The notes under the pieces: model-generated
What the model saw: only the letters and a program-made list of their open reading frames with translations
Databases searched by the model: none
What the model was told of the DNA's origin: nothing
Origin: Citrus sinensis
Lineage: Eukaryota; Streptophyta; Magnoliopsida; Sapindales; Rutaceae
DNA: 64,000 bases
Reading direction: 5' to 3'
NCBI RefSeq assembly: GCF_022201045.2
Contig: NC_068556.1
Coordinates: forward strand, 7,170,001-7,234,000
Shown: positions 34,215 to 46,396 of the stretch, piece after piece
How positions within the stretch are numbered: the stretch's first letter is position 1
Layout of the letters: each line of letters opens with the position of its first letter
Program-made: the position numbers and the translations under genes

Positions 34215-35486
34215 TTCCTTGTCAATACTATCTTAAAATATAACTATGTAGAAAATAATAATTGATTATCTTTATATATTTTATTCTGATGTAAAAAAAT
34301 AGACATACATATAATTCAGATTTATAAATAAATATCTTTTCAGATTTCAATTAAATTCGTATGTATTCAAAATTTTAGATTTTAGATTAAAATAAATAAA
34401 TGTAATATATGAGAAAACAAACGCCATCCTGTTTGATGTGCTTGAAAAAAAGTATGGGAAATTTTGTTTGTTAAAAAATGCCATTTGTTCTTCAATTGTA
34501 AATTAAGTTCGAACATTGAAATCATAACATCAAAGATGTAGTGAGTAATTAAATAATCTAGAGACATGAGTGAGAAATATGAAAAGTGTGAGGAATTTAG
34601 GTGTCATTTTGTCTAATTATATTTTTGAAAATGACATAAAGGATCAACCGAATGGTTGGATGAACGTGCCTAGACTTTAAGGTCCTATTTATAATTAAGG
34701 TGTGATAGTTTTAAGATACAGCTATTATGAAAAAAAAAAACTATAAATATGAAATAAAAGTTAATATTATGTATTAAATATAATTTTTAAATTATAATTT
34801 TAACAAAATTAATAGAGATATAATACGTTTTTCATTATACAAGTATAAAATCAAATAAATTTAATTTCCAACTTACAGCAGCTAGTATTTACTAAATATT
34901 TTAGCGTTGTTACTTTTAAAATATAGTTGTTCAACCTCAATCCCAAACAAGCCATAATGTTCAGGCCAGCCTAGTTATTTATTTTAATTTTTCAAATACA
35001 GCCAATTTTATTTGTAAATACATTAATTATTTATAACAAAAATCTTAAGGCCGAATCCAAAAGGCCACTAAAAAGATAAAATATTTAATTTTTTTAACTA
35101 TTAAAAATGTTTAAATATTTATTTTTAAAATTTTATAAGTATTTCTAGGCTTGGAAAAAGACCTGCCCGACCGTGGCATGTTGTGCCCGGGATCCCATTT
35201 GCCATCCAACTAGTACTGATATCTCTGGCAATTACTAACCAACCGATAAGAAACTGACTCGTTTTGATCGTTTAAAAAACCTTGTCATTTCCACCTATGA
35301 TGAAGACCTAACAACCGTACAATTAGTTTCTTAAAAATCAACAACACACTATATTTTGGCATATCGTTGTGCCAACTTTGTGCAATCTAACGTTCTTAGG
35401 ATACGAGTAAAGGGTTGAAGAGAACAGTACAAATAGAAAGAATTATTCTACGAACATTGTGGATCCAAAATTGAAGCCATTTCAAA
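34215..35486. other. AT-rich intergenic DNA upstream of GLOX-c
   Basis: No gene is seen. A short GC-rich piece near 35150-35215 (GACCTGCCCGACC...TTTGCCATCC) looks like one surviving end of a hAT-like element of the 843-1430 family. The GLOX-c promoter lies in the last few hundred bases; no convincing TATA box was found. Confidence 0.5.
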
Positions 35487-37628
35487 ATGGCAATCATCTT
35501 CAAAGCGTTTTGCGTATTCCCACTCTTGATCGTTTCTGCGTATGCTCACATATTCTCACTTCCTTTCTTTGACTTCGGAGATGCACCAAAGGCTATTCAA
35601 AAAGTTGAAACGGGGAATGATGCCAATGACGACGGCAAAAAAATTGCTGAAACTGGATACAACGGCAAATGGGAGCTTGTATCTGAAAATTCCGGTGTCT
35701 CAGCTATGCATGCCATCTTGCTTCCGAAAATTAACAAGGTTTTGATGTACGATGCCACTGTTTGGAGGACATCAAAGATTCCGTTGCCTCCTCAGAAGAT
35801 GCCTTGCCGTGTTGCTGACCACATAACCGGTGAACTGGATTGTTGGTGCCATTCAGTTCTATTCGACTTTGAAACATCAGAACTGACAGCCCTAAAGGTG
35901 CATCTACATATGTTAGAATACCATTTTATAATTGTTACACTTAATTGTTTGCATTTTTAAAATGACATTCCAGTTTGAAAACCCTTTAAAGCTCTAACCA
36001 ATTCAACTTGAGAACTATTTATCTTTCAGGAACTTGATCCAGTGGTTTTTTCAAGCAAATTTTTTATTTTTTATTTTTTTTAGCTGATCACCATAAACAA
36101 TCTAATTCCTTTTATATGACAGCTTCAAACCGACACATGGTGCTCATCAGGCGGCCTAACAGCAGACGGAGATTTGGTCAGCACAGGCGGTTTTGGAGGA
36201 GGAGCAAACACTGTAAGGTATCTTTCCACATGTGACGGTTGTGACTGGAGAGAATACCCTACAGCACTTGCAGATCCTAGATGGTAATTTTTCCCCCCTT
36301 AATTCTTCCATTTCTTAATGTTTGTTCCCAAAAAACTTCATGATCAATTTGTATGTCGCAAGAAATTCACAAATTCACTACTCATTGTGACTTGTTGTAA
36401 ATTTTGAAGGTACTCAACACAGGTAACACTACCTGATGGTGGCTTCATTGTGGTGGGTGGTCGTGGTGCTTTCAGCTATGAATATATTCCACCAGAAGGA
36501 CAATCCAACAAGAGTCCCGTCTTCTTCCCCTTGCTGAAAGATACCACTAATGATCTCAAGGGAATCGACGGACAAGAAATGTTTTTAATTGAAAACAACT
36601 TATACCCTTTTGTCTATCTTTCCCCTGATGGCAATCTCTTCATTTTCTCCAATAATCGTTCCATCTTGCTTGACCCAAAAGCTAACAAAGTTGTCCGCGA
36701 GTTCCCAATTCTCACCGGCGGCTCCCGCAATTACCCTGCATCCGCAATGTCTGTGCTTCTACCGTTGAAGCTCAGGGCCAACAACGCAACCGCAACGAAG
36801 GCTAAAGTCTTAGTGTGCGGAGGAGCACAGTGGGATTCATTCTACTTCTCAGAGACTAAGAAACAATTCTTCCCTGCTTTGCAAGATTGCGGACGAATTG
36901 ATATCACAAAACCAAATGCTGTCTGGAAGAAGGAAAGAATGCCATCACCTCGCGTGATGGGCGATATGGTTATTCTTCCAACAGAAGATATTTTATTGCT
37001 GAATGGTGCGAAAACAGGCACGTCAGGATGGAATGATGCCGAGGACCCCAATTTGGTTCCGGCATTATACACGCCCAAAGGACCATCACGCCAAAGGTTT
37101 AAGGAGTTGGCCGCTGGAACCATTCCAAGAATGTACCACTCATCATCTGTGTTACTACCGGATGGCACAGTTCTTGTGGCAGGCAGCAACACTCATAACG
37201 GGTACATTCTCGACGCCAAGTACCCAACAGAGCTTCGAGTCGAGAAATTCTCGCCTCCTTATTTGGATCCATCGTTGGCTTGGCTAAGACCAAGCATCGT
37301 GGTAGATTCTTCGGACAAAGTGATTCACTATGGCCAGAGGTTCTCAGTAAAGGTTAAGTCAAATGAGTTGACGGTAAAGAACAGGGATGACCTTAAACTC
37401 ACAATGTACGCACCAGCTTTTACCACACACGGTATCTCCATGAATCAAAGGCTGCTTATTTTGAGTTTGGTCAAGGTGATCAAAAACGTTGGTCCAGCTA
37501 CAGAAGGACTTCACGACATTATAGCTCTGGCACCATCATCAGGTGCAGTTGCTCCCCCAGGGTATTATCTTCTTTATGTCGTTTATAAAGGAGTTCCAAG
37601 CGTGGCCATGTGGGTTCAGATCAAGTGA
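35487..37628 (+). CDS. GLOX: GLOX-c: secreted glyoxal-oxidase-type enzyme, two introns
   Basis: Exons 35487-35897, 36123-36283 and 36410-37628 join to 1791 nt (596 residues) with GT/AG introns of phase 0 and phase 2. A signal peptide ends near residue 20 (SAYA). A variable acidic linker follows (DDGKKIAETG), then the GLOX domain and a C-terminal DUF1929 domain. The expected catalytic residues are Cys144 (WCSSGG), Tyr192 (RWYSTQ), Tyr433-His434 (RMYHS) and His531 (THGIS). Its family role is copper-radical oxidation of aldehydes with H2O2 release outside the cell. It is closer in sequence to GLOX-d than to GLOX-a/b. The second intron splits the tryptophan codon directly before the cofactor tyrosine, and GLOX-d lacks it. 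Confidence 0.93.
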
Positions 37629-38507
37629 CCCCATTTTCAAGTCCGATTCAAGCTGCCGTGTTTGATTTAGTATATTTCCTAGTTTAATTATTTATAAACC
37701 TGGTCTATAATAATTACTAGCCAGTAGCCATGCTAGCATAAAATAGGGGATAGAAGACTCAAGTGCAACGATTTCAAGCCTCTTTAAATGTGTACTTTTA
37801 ATTACATGAAATTCTTTCGTTTGTTTCCCTATTATAATGTCATTTTCATCCGGGAACATTTACTAATTCAAACTCTTTCCGAGTGTACTAGTTTAAGAGT
37901 GGTCATTTTTTATGAACTCATCACTCATACTTTTCTCAAGTGATTTGAAATGTCACAAATATAAACTAAAATGATTTATCATCACTCTCTGGGTAAACAC
38001 GACCACTTTCAAACCTTGGTGCATGCACTTTGTTCCCGGTGAATGTTAGATTTCTTATAAGTGAAATGAAGATATGATTTCAATTACTTGGAATTTGTAA
38101 TTTTGTTAGATCAAAAGTTATTTATTTGTATTGAGATTTTGTGCATGGTGTTTAAGATAAGTCTTAACCACTTCCTCATGTGAAACATGAAATAAGACTT
38201 AATATGGGAACTCGTAGATGGGTCGAAACACAAGAGCCCGAAACTAACTCCTAAATGATTCAAACTTGAGACCTTAGTTTTGATATCATGTCAAAGAAAC
38301 AAAATGACTCAAAAGTTTAAACTGATAAATTTAGCGGCCAACAATAATATTTAAGACAATACTTAATAGAGAAAATGAGTGAAAACGAAAGAGAAAAGAA
38401 GAGGAAATTAAGAGAAGAAGGTAGAGAGGTTTTAATCTCCTTCCTTTTGCAAGGGTCGAAACCGGATGGCCAATCAAATAAAATTTCTTGAAAATCACTG
38501 AAAAAAG
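37629..38507. other. GLOX-c 3' flank
   Basis: Holds the 3' untranslated region and AT-rich DNA. No further gene or element is seen. Confidence 0.5.
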
Positions 38508-38515
38508 CTCTTAGA

Positions 38516-39797
38516 TAGGGATGGTAAAATGCGGGCTTGGACCGAGCTTTTCCAAGCCTATTCTAAAGCAACTATAGTGGCACGACGTGGGCTTTCACTT
38601 ATTTTTTTAATTTTTTTAGTTGCTGTAAACTTGAAATGAGTTAATAATCAAGTTGTTATAATCAATTATGAATTAAATAAAATAAATATGTTAAAACAAA
38701 ATAATAAATAAAGAAAATGAAGTAAATAACAACTTAGAGATTTAATTTTTTTAATATTAGATTCTCTAATTCATGCATCCTCTTAATTAATTAATACTTA
38801 AGCGAGAGTTTAGTATTATAATTTAAGTTTTTTTATCATTATTGATTTATGAATTAGGGATTTATTTTTTATTATTTTCAAATTTTAATTTAGATTGTAG
38901 CTATTAGCACCTCTTGAAAAATCTCATCAAACCCTTTTTTTTTACCGCCCCCATCATATAATTAGAAAATTTAACATACTGATTTTAATTCCATAGACAA
39001 TCTTAACAACATTTACGATAAAGAGAGTCCTGGAATAATTTTAAAAAAAAAGCAAGCAACATAATTAAGAAAAGACTAATATTGTTATTGCGTAAATTAT
39101 AAACCCTTGATCGCCTATGAAGTTTAAGAGTTCAATCATGGTAATATTCATTATCTGCATAAAAAAAAATTACATAAAGCCAACAAAAATACAAATTAAT
39201 CAAATGAAAACACTTAACATTAATTAATAATATATATTTTTCGTATAGGAGTTTGGGTTTTTGTTCTTCACTTAAAAAATAATTGGGAATAAAAATCTTT
39301 AGTTGATATTGGGTTTGATTAAATATACCATAGTTTTATCTCAAAGATCAGAACAAAAGAGAACGAACTTTGCAATATAGTATTTAATTTTTAATTGAGT
39401 TTTTAAATACCAAATCACAATTCTTATTTGGTAAAAAACAATTGCAAAAATGCATATATGCATGTAGGAAAGAAATCTCTTAATCATGGGGCTTAATAAA
39501 AGAATAACAAAAAGGGTATATTTGGAAATAAATTATGTGAAAATAAAATAATAATTTTTTAAAATTATTTAATGGGGTTCTCTCAGAGAAGGGGTTTTAT
39601 GAGAGTTTTAGAGGGGTGCCAATAGCATCACTCTTAATTTATTATTTTAATTTTATAATAATTATTTAAAAAAAATAGAGGATTGGATCTAACTTGAGAT
39701 TTTTTTTCCTTAAACTTTTGTCCAAACCCTCATGTGGAGGATCAGGTCATGTCCGTGGGCCTGGGCCTAGACAACCCGAGTATTTTTGTCTACCCTA
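38516..39797. mobile_element. hAT-like element with a second element nested inside
   Basis: The ends are TAGGGATGGTAAAATGCGGG and GTATTTTTGTCTACCCTA. The flanks CTCTTAGA (38508-38515) and CTCTTATA (39798-39805) are an 8-bp duplication with one mismatch. The core shares CTTGAAATGAGTTAATAATC and other motifs with the 843-1430 element, so both are one family. The copy is interrupted at 38893-39633 by another element. Without it, the original would be about 530 bp. Confidence 0.85.
38893..39633. mobile_element. Nested MITE-like element, 741 bp, TSD TTAATTTA
   Basis: The left end GATTGTAGCTATTAGCACC and the right end GGTGCCAATAGCATCACTC are inverted repeats that continue for about 35 bp (CTCATCAAACCC against GGGGTTTTATGAG). 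The 8-bp repeat TTAATTTA flanks it at 38885-38892 and 39634-39641. The interior is AT-rich and non-coding. It resembles a hAT-type non-autonomous element of a different family from its host element. Confidence 0.82.
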
Positions 39798-39805
39798 CTC
39801 TTATA

Positions 39806-40428
39806 TATATCTTTGTTTATTCAAAGCTAATATAATTTGTGAATTCAATAAACTATTGGTTGGTTAATTTTAAAATACATTAGATGAATTGAATAAACTC
39901 TACCAACAAGCGCGTAAATCAGTTGAAATGGGATTATTCTAATTTAAATAATGTTCTTGATTCGAGACTTATGAATGTAGTTGTGTTAAATATTTGTTAG
40001 GAGAATTTTACCGTCTTAGTGGTCCTATTTGACTCGAATCTAGATTAGTCGGGGTTCAAATTAATTTTCGAATACCAAATAATTTAATATACAAAAAAAA
40101 ATTTATATTAGTCATAAATAAAGTCGAGGCTCAATTTAGTTTTCGTATATAAGATGGTTTAATAGACCTAAAAAAATAAACTCTACATTAGTCGTAAATA
40201 AACATAAATTATGCCAGGGATGTGCTTATCAATTTATCATATATATTTTGAATTGTGTTAGTTTCTCAAACTTGACGCGAGACAACGGAAAATTACCCGT
40301 AATTTTTTAATCGGCAGAAGAAAACGCTGTCGCTTTACATTTTAATCCCGAAAAATCAATTCTGTTAGTTATTTGTTGGGCGGGCACATCGTATACTGAA
40401 GCCTGAGAGCAGAGCCTGGTCCTGATCG
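39806..40428. other. Intergenic DNA upstream of the TMEM234-like gene
   Basis: AT-rich and without a gene. The last 150 bp are GC-richer and probably hold the promoter and 5' untranslated region of the gene at 40429. Confidence 0.45.
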
Positions 40429-40842
40429 ATGAACGGCGACGTAGAGAAGATGATAGCAGTGGGCTTAGTTTGGGGCGCCACCAACGCACTGATGCGACGG
40501 GGCGCGCTCCTTTGGGATCAATCCGTTAGAAGACTCTCGACTCCATCGAGCTCATCACTGAAGCTCCACCAGAAGCTCTTTGCTTCTTTGAAAAATTGGC
40601 TTGCTCTCCTCGTAATCTGGCAATACACGGTGCCTTTCTTGCTAAATCTTTCTGCCTCTGCCACTTTCTTTGCTATTCTCAGTCACACCCCCATCTCCCT
40701 TGCTGTTCCTGTCACCAATGCGACGACGTTTGCTGCCACCGCCTTTTTCGGGTTGCTGTTAGGCGAGCGGACCCGGGTCGGGTTCTCCTTGTTGGGTATG
40801 GCTTCTATTGTTCTCGGTGTTTGGCTTTGTATTAATACTTGA
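40429..40842 (+). CDS. TMEM234-like small multi-pass membrane protein
   Basis: Single exon, 137 residues. The N-terminus AVGLVWGATNALMRRGALLW and the C-terminal GERTRVGFSLLGMASIVLGV match the TMEM234 (UPF0546) family, which is related to small EamA-type transporters. Hydrophobic segments lie at about residues 8-27, 57-78, 82-109 and 116-135, giving about four membrane passes. The start is the first ATG after an untranslated leader and gives the family's usual length. The family function is not established; a transport-like role is only an inference from the fold. No sign of damage is seen. Confidence 0.88.
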   Translation: MNGDVEKMIAVGLVWGATNALMRRGALLWDQSVRRLSTPSSSSLKLHQKLFASLKNWLALLVIWQYTVPFLLNLSASATFFAILSHTPISLAVPVTNATTFAATAFFGLLLGERTRVGFSLLGMASIVLGVWLCINT

Positions 40843-41149
40843 TCTCTGTTTTGCTACTTTCTCATTCATTCTTTGACGATGTTTAATTTGTAAGAAACAA
40901 TCTGTTAGCTTCTTAATGTATACAAGTTGTCTTTGGCTTAAATTAAATTAAATTATCACATTCGATTGAAGAAATGAAGTATAAAATTACAATTGATTTC
41001 AGCGGAAATAAAGAAAAAGGAACAAAATCAGTGTGTTTAGGACACAATTAACTCGAAAGATTTATTCATTTGTGAAGGGAAAAAACTATATTTTAAGCTT
41101 GATGCTTGTGGTAGGAAAAGAAATGAGAAGTTGAATGGCAAATATGATA

Positions 41150-42684
41150 TCAGTACTGTGGTTTGGAACATTCTGGAGCCATCTTTCCGTTGAATCTTTT
41201 AGTATCCTTGCAGTAGTTGTAGATCATGTACTTTTCTCTGACCCACTTCAGTTGACCCATCCTGGCACTGCTCAACTGGCTATAAGTGGGTGAGGTCCAC
41301 CAGTTGCCAGGGGTTTTGGTGGCGCATTGGCTTATACTGACTGGTCCATTCCACTTACAAGCTCTTGCCCTGAACCTGCGTAATCTGGCAATGAAGGGTG
41401 CATTGCTCCAGTCGATCTTGTCAAGTCCACCTCTAGTTGCCCAGTTATCTGCATTCCAGATGCTGACGTGTGTCCGCATCCCCTGCTTGTTAGGATAGGC
41501 AATACCCTCCTTTTCATAGTTTCGGAAAACACGAATTGGCACACTGTCAACGTACCACCTGAAAGTGCATTGATCATTCAAATATTAGCTTTTATTTGGC
41601 TTCCGGTTCATTTTGAGATCAGGCAAATAGTTGGTTGGATCATGAGTTACTTACATAATTTGGGATGAATAACAACAAAAAGTTTTGTCGAGTAACAACT
41701 CTTCCATGTTTATTTTTCATTTTGTCAATGTGAAAATCGTATCAAATTAGGTTCAGCTGTCTCAAATTTCCATATAATGATGATTTACTGAAAAGGAAAG
41801 CAAGTGCCTGGGATGTTAACTTACACAACTTCAGTGGGGTTCCAATGTATGGTGTAGTTGTGGTAATCAGCAGTTGGGTCGAACCAAAGGTAGAATTGCT
41901 GCTCCCTGTCTCCCTTTCCTTGAGTGTAGATATTTGTATGGATGATATAAGGTTGTCCAGAAACATTTCCCAAGAACTCAAAATCTATTTCATCATGTTG
42001 GCTCCCCGAAGAGGTTAGCTGCACAATTATGATAACAGAGATGGTCAGAATTCCTTACCATGTAGTTCTTTTCCGTCTCTTTTCTGGTTATTATGCCTGT
42101 GTCAGCACTTCATGATTTTAATATCTATTGTTGGAGGCATGAGAAAATGTTTATATGTTCTGATTGGCAGCTTGCAACATTAAAGCTTTATTGACAACGA
42201 TACATTTCAATATTTATGTTTGCCAGACTTTGCTTTGTAGCTCAAATTAATGCACTTACATAGTAGGCTGTGACTGTTCCAGCTGAGTTTCCAGGGACTA
42301 ACTTGATTAGCATCTCAATGCTTCCAAATAAGAATGATATCTTGGATTGGGCACCAGAACCTGAACCAATGGCAATACAATTGTTTTATTAAGAGTTGAG
42401 AAAAATGGTTTTATTTTTTGTAAAAACTGCTTGATTTCAAACAAAAAAAAAAGTCAAAATCAAGACAGTTGCCATATAATATTTTGATGGAGGATAAGCT
42501 GATGAATTTCACCTGAGCTCTGATCCAACACGAGGTTCAAGTCTTCACCATTGCCCACAATTGCAGAATGATGAGCACCCCAGTTGATATACATGCTCTT
42601 GGAAAATTTGGCAATCACAAAATCTTGATGAAATGCAATTGCAGTGAAGAAAAGAACCATCGAGAAAGTCTGCAAACTTGCCAT
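41150..42684 (-). CDS. XTH: Xyloglucan endotransglucosylase/hydrolase (XTH), four exons
   Basis: Minus-strand exons are 42513-42684, 42260-42360, 41825-42018 and 41150-41558. They join to 876 nt (291 residues) with canonical splice sites. A signal peptide covers about residues 1-25. The catalytic motif DEIDFEFLG carries nucleophile Glu101 and acid/base Glu105 and is followed directly by the usual N-glycosylation site Asn109-Val-Ser. The C-terminal XET domain has the expected cysteines (ACKW, YCKD, ECSKP). The enzyme cuts and rejoins xyloglucan chains in the cell wall, loosening or strengthening it. Transferase is the default activity, and nothing here marks it as a dedicated hydrolase. It lies between two GLOX genes. 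Confidence 0.95.
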
Positions 42685-42764
42685 TTAAACCCTAGTAGAG
42701 TCCTATATGCTTTATCAAGCTTCGGAGTTGAAATCGGATGCCTTTGTCTGTGCATTTTGAAGGC

Positions 42765-42772
42765 TTTATATA
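42765..42772 (-). promoter_or_regulatory. TATA box of the XTH gene
   Basis: TATATAAA on the minus strand, 81 bp before the XTH start codon and in the context CTATATAAAGCC. Confidence 0.65.
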
Positions 42773-42884
42773 GCTTGTGCCCTGCAAGTAGTGCCCTGGT
42801 ATTACCAAGCTCAGTTGGCTGCTTTGATGGTGGGATTTGAAAAAATAAATAAATAAATAATGTAATTTTGGAGCCTGTTGACAC

Positions 42885-43866
42885 CCAAAAATGTTTATTT
42901 CGAAGAATAGCTAGAAAAATTTAAATTAATTCAAAAGAGAGTCTATCATAGACCGGGTAAAATTGAGTGTTTGGTCAGGTTAGCGCGTCCAATGAGGCAT
43001 CTTGCTGTCGATTTTCAGGCTAAATTTTCTCTATTTTCCATTGCAGAAATATTGGCCCTTCCTGGACTTTATATATCCGAGAAAAATTATATTTTGACGT
43101 TTTCATGCAGCAAATTTTATTGTGCTACATTAATTTGTGCATCATTAATTAATTATTTTTTTAAGTCTAGAAACAATTTTATAACTAATTACTTTGTCGG
43201 TACATTAGAAATTCTGACGTTTGAAGAGTGATTAAAGAATTGGCCGGCGATGAATAGAGCTTTAGCTGGGATGCGGTGGGAATTTTACAGAGGAAATGTC
43301 CAATATCGTGCGGGAGACTACTCAGATCAGCCAGCTGTATTTCTTGCGCGGACGTGCATAATTCAAGAAATTTTGAGAATGGAGAATATATTGGCATTGG
43401 CTTTTGGCATGTCAGATGGGTTCCATTTTCTTTGCATGACTAATAGGAACAAAACCGCAAGAGTAAAGGACGAGTGAGTAAACCACAAAGCCAACATTAT
43501 CTTGCTAGTAGATCGCGTCATTACAATATTTATATATCATGTACATGTATTATTGCAAATTGATACCAACATATATAATTACATATGACGATAGAATGTT
43601 AGAAAGATAATCACAATAGGCATTCTCATTAGCAGGTCCAAATTCAAGAAATGAAGGAAAAAAAATTTCTTAAAAACATTCAAAGTCAAAACCTACCTCT
43701 TTCATATTTCATTTTCATTTTTCAAGCGACTAAAGACTATCCAAATGTCCTCTGAACAAGAACACATGCTATTTTAGTTAAGGATATTTTTGGACAAACC
43801 TGAAACTCTTCACAGCCTCAAGTCATGAGAAAGACGGAGAGTGAAATGTGGGAAGCGAGAGAATAG
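42885..43866. other. Shared upstream region between XTH (-) and GLOX-d (+)
   Basis: The two genes diverge from here, so the 1.2 kb between their start codons holds both promoters. A 75-residue open frame at 43250-43477 has no recognisable domain and is not called. No transposon was recognised. Confidence 0.5.
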
Positions 43867-43874
43867 TATAAATA
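43867..43874 (+). promoter_or_regulatory. TATA box of GLOX-d
   Basis: TATAAATA lies 65 bp before the chosen start codon. Confidence 0.6.
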
Positions 43875-43938
43875 AAGTTTTGCATGAACAAAGCAAGCAG
43901 ATTAATCAAATAGCAATAATTAAAATCATCATTTTACC

Positions 43939-45913
43939 ATGGAAACCATGTTCAAATTTCTTTGTATCTTTCCTCTCTTGTTGGTTTCCGCATACGCGAC
44001 ACTCCTTCCAGATCCTTACGACGATCCCGTAATTGAAATTCCACCACTTAAAGTGAAGAAGTTGGGGCACAATGAAAATATTGCAGATATCGATAGGGAG
44101 GAATTGGAAATCAACCGTAACGCTGTTAAAACGCCATTTCCCGGGAAATGGGAGCTGGTATCTCTTAATTCTGGCGTCTCAGCCATGCATGCAATCTTGC
44201 TTCCCAAAGTCAACCAGGTCTTAATGTACGATGCCACAGTTTGGAAAATATCAAAGATCCCGTTGCCGCAAGAGAAAATGCCTTGCCGGGTTATTGACCC
44301 CAAGACAAACGAAGTTGATTGTTGGGCACATTCTGTCCTGTTTGACATTGAAACAGCCAAATTGAAACCACTCAAGGTTACAATTCACTTTTATAATACC
44401 ACCAATAACAGAGTCCTCCTTTGGTGCGAATGTTTAAATTTTATAAAGTGCTAATATCCGCACCTAGAATGATTAATAAACTAAGTGGGAACAAACTTTA
44501 GTTTAGTAATATATGTTTATCATTATTTTGATTTGTTGATTACAGATTCAGACGGACACGTGGTGCTCATCAGGAGGCTTGACTGTAGACGGACATTTGG
44601 TTGGCACCGGAGGTTATCAAGGAGGAGCAAACACAGTGAGATACCTATGGACATGTGATACATGCGACTGGATTGAGTACCCAACGGCACTTGCAGAACC
44701 TAGATGGTACTCAACACAAGTGACTTTACCTGACGGTGGATTTATTGTTGTGGGTGGCCGTGGTGCCTTTAGCTACGAGTACATTCCCCCACAAGGACAA
44801 TCCAATAAGCAATCCATCTACCTCCCTTTGCTCAGAGAAACACATGATCAGCTCGCGGGACATTTCGGAACGGAAAACTTCTACAGAATTGAGAACAATT
44901 TATACCCTTTTGTTAATCTAGTCACAGATGGTAATCTCTTCATTTTTTCCAACAACCGTTCAATCTTATTCGACCCAAAAGCCAATAGAGTTATCCGCGA
45001 GTATCCAGTCCTTACTGGTGGCTCCCGTAATTACCCTGCGTCAGGCATGTCCGTCCTCCTCCCGATAAAACTACACGCAGGACACCAAAAGATAATCCAT
45101 TCCGATATCTTGGTCTGTGGTGGTGCTGCGTGGGACGCATTTTACTATGCGGAGGACAAGAAACAATTTTGGCCAGCATTGCAAGACTGCGGACGAATCA
45201 GAATCACTGAACCCAATCCTGTTTGGAAGAAGGAAATGATGCCAACACGCCGCGTAATGGGCGACATGACAATCCTTCCAACGGGAGATGTGCTGTTGGT
45301 GAATGGTGCACAAAATGGTACATCAGCATGGAATGATGCAGAGGAACCAGCTTTAGCCCCAGCGTTATATAAGACTAAAGAAAAACGGCACCATAGGTTT
45401 CAGGAATTAGCCCCAACAACCATTCCCAGAATGTACCATTCAGTCTCCGTGCTGTTACCTGATGGAAAAGTTCTCATAGCAGGAAGTAACACTCATGATG
45501 GATACAAGTTTGACCACAAGTACCCAACAGAGCTTAGAGTTGAGAAATTCTCGCCTCCCTATTTGGATCCAGCATTAGCTCATCTTAGGCCGGAGATCGT
45601 GCTGGACAAATCGGACTGTATGGTTGGATACGGACAGAGGATATCGATACAAGTTAAAACAACAGAAGGAATCAAACAGAGTGATATTCGGATAACAATG
45701 TACGCTCCAGCATTTACAACACATGGTACCTCTATGAATCAAAGGCTGGTTATCTTAGGATTGGTTGAAGTGATAAACGATGTTGCCCCTGGACAACATA
45801 AGATTGTAGCTGAGGCACCGCCGTCCGGCGTAATTACTCCTCCTGGGTATTATCTCCTATATGTCGTTTATAAAGGAGTTCCCAGCCCTGGAATGTGGTT
45901 TCAGATTAAGTAA
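43939..45913 (+). CDS. GLOX: GLOX-d: secreted glyoxal-oxidase-type enzyme, one intron
   Basis: Exons 43939-44376 and 44546-45913 join to 1806 nt (601 residues). The start METMFKFLCIFPLLLVSAYA gives a clean signal peptide of about 20 residues. The ATG at 43841 is in another frame. A linker of about 40 residues separates the signal from the GLOX domain, and DUF1929 follows. Catalytic residues expected from galactose oxidase are Cys153, Tyr201, Tyr443-His444 and His539. The single phase-0 intron is at the same site as the first intron of GLOX-c (after ..LK, before IQTDTWCSSGG). The second GLOX-c intron is absent. The expected role is aldehyde oxidation and H2O2 production in the apoplast. Confidence 0.94.
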
Positions 45914-46396
45914 AAATTAGCTGATTGAAGAAACAACAACTCCATATAGCTTTGCTTGTTAGATTGTGTGGATTTATTTTGCACACCTCAGGATATATAA
46001 TCCAACATACTGTAATATTTCAGTCAGCGTAGTCTAACAAAACATATATCATTATTTGTCTGTTTTTATTTTTAACTCCGGGTACGACTTACTTATATAA
46101 ACAACAATATTTTGTCTCTGCTAATCACTTCTACGAGCACAAAAGTGTTTGCTTAAGTGCAAATTGGATAATCTTCCATCTAAACGGTAAAAGTACGTGT
46201 TTGTAAAATAAACTTGGCCGACCAATAGAAATTAATTATTTGAATTAAAATTAATAAAGTTTAATAATTATCTATTACTTCAATCAATTAGATAATGACA
46301 CATTGTTGGTGAAATATAAATTAAGTATCTCAACTACGTAAGCATAGTATTATTGCATTTTATTTTACAAAATTTTGGTGTAAACAAAAACTTATA
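45914..46396. other. GLOX-d 3' flank up to copia-3
   Basis: Holds the 3' untranslated region and AT-rich DNA with no other feature. Confidence 0.5.

Noticed and set aside
33993..34265. 90-codon open frame with a poly-isoleucine tract
   Set aside because: It is produced by the (TTA)n/(TA)n microsatellite.
43250..43477. 75-codon open frame upstream of GLOX-d
   Set aside because: No known domain and located in the shared promoter region of two genes; chance is the simplest explanation.
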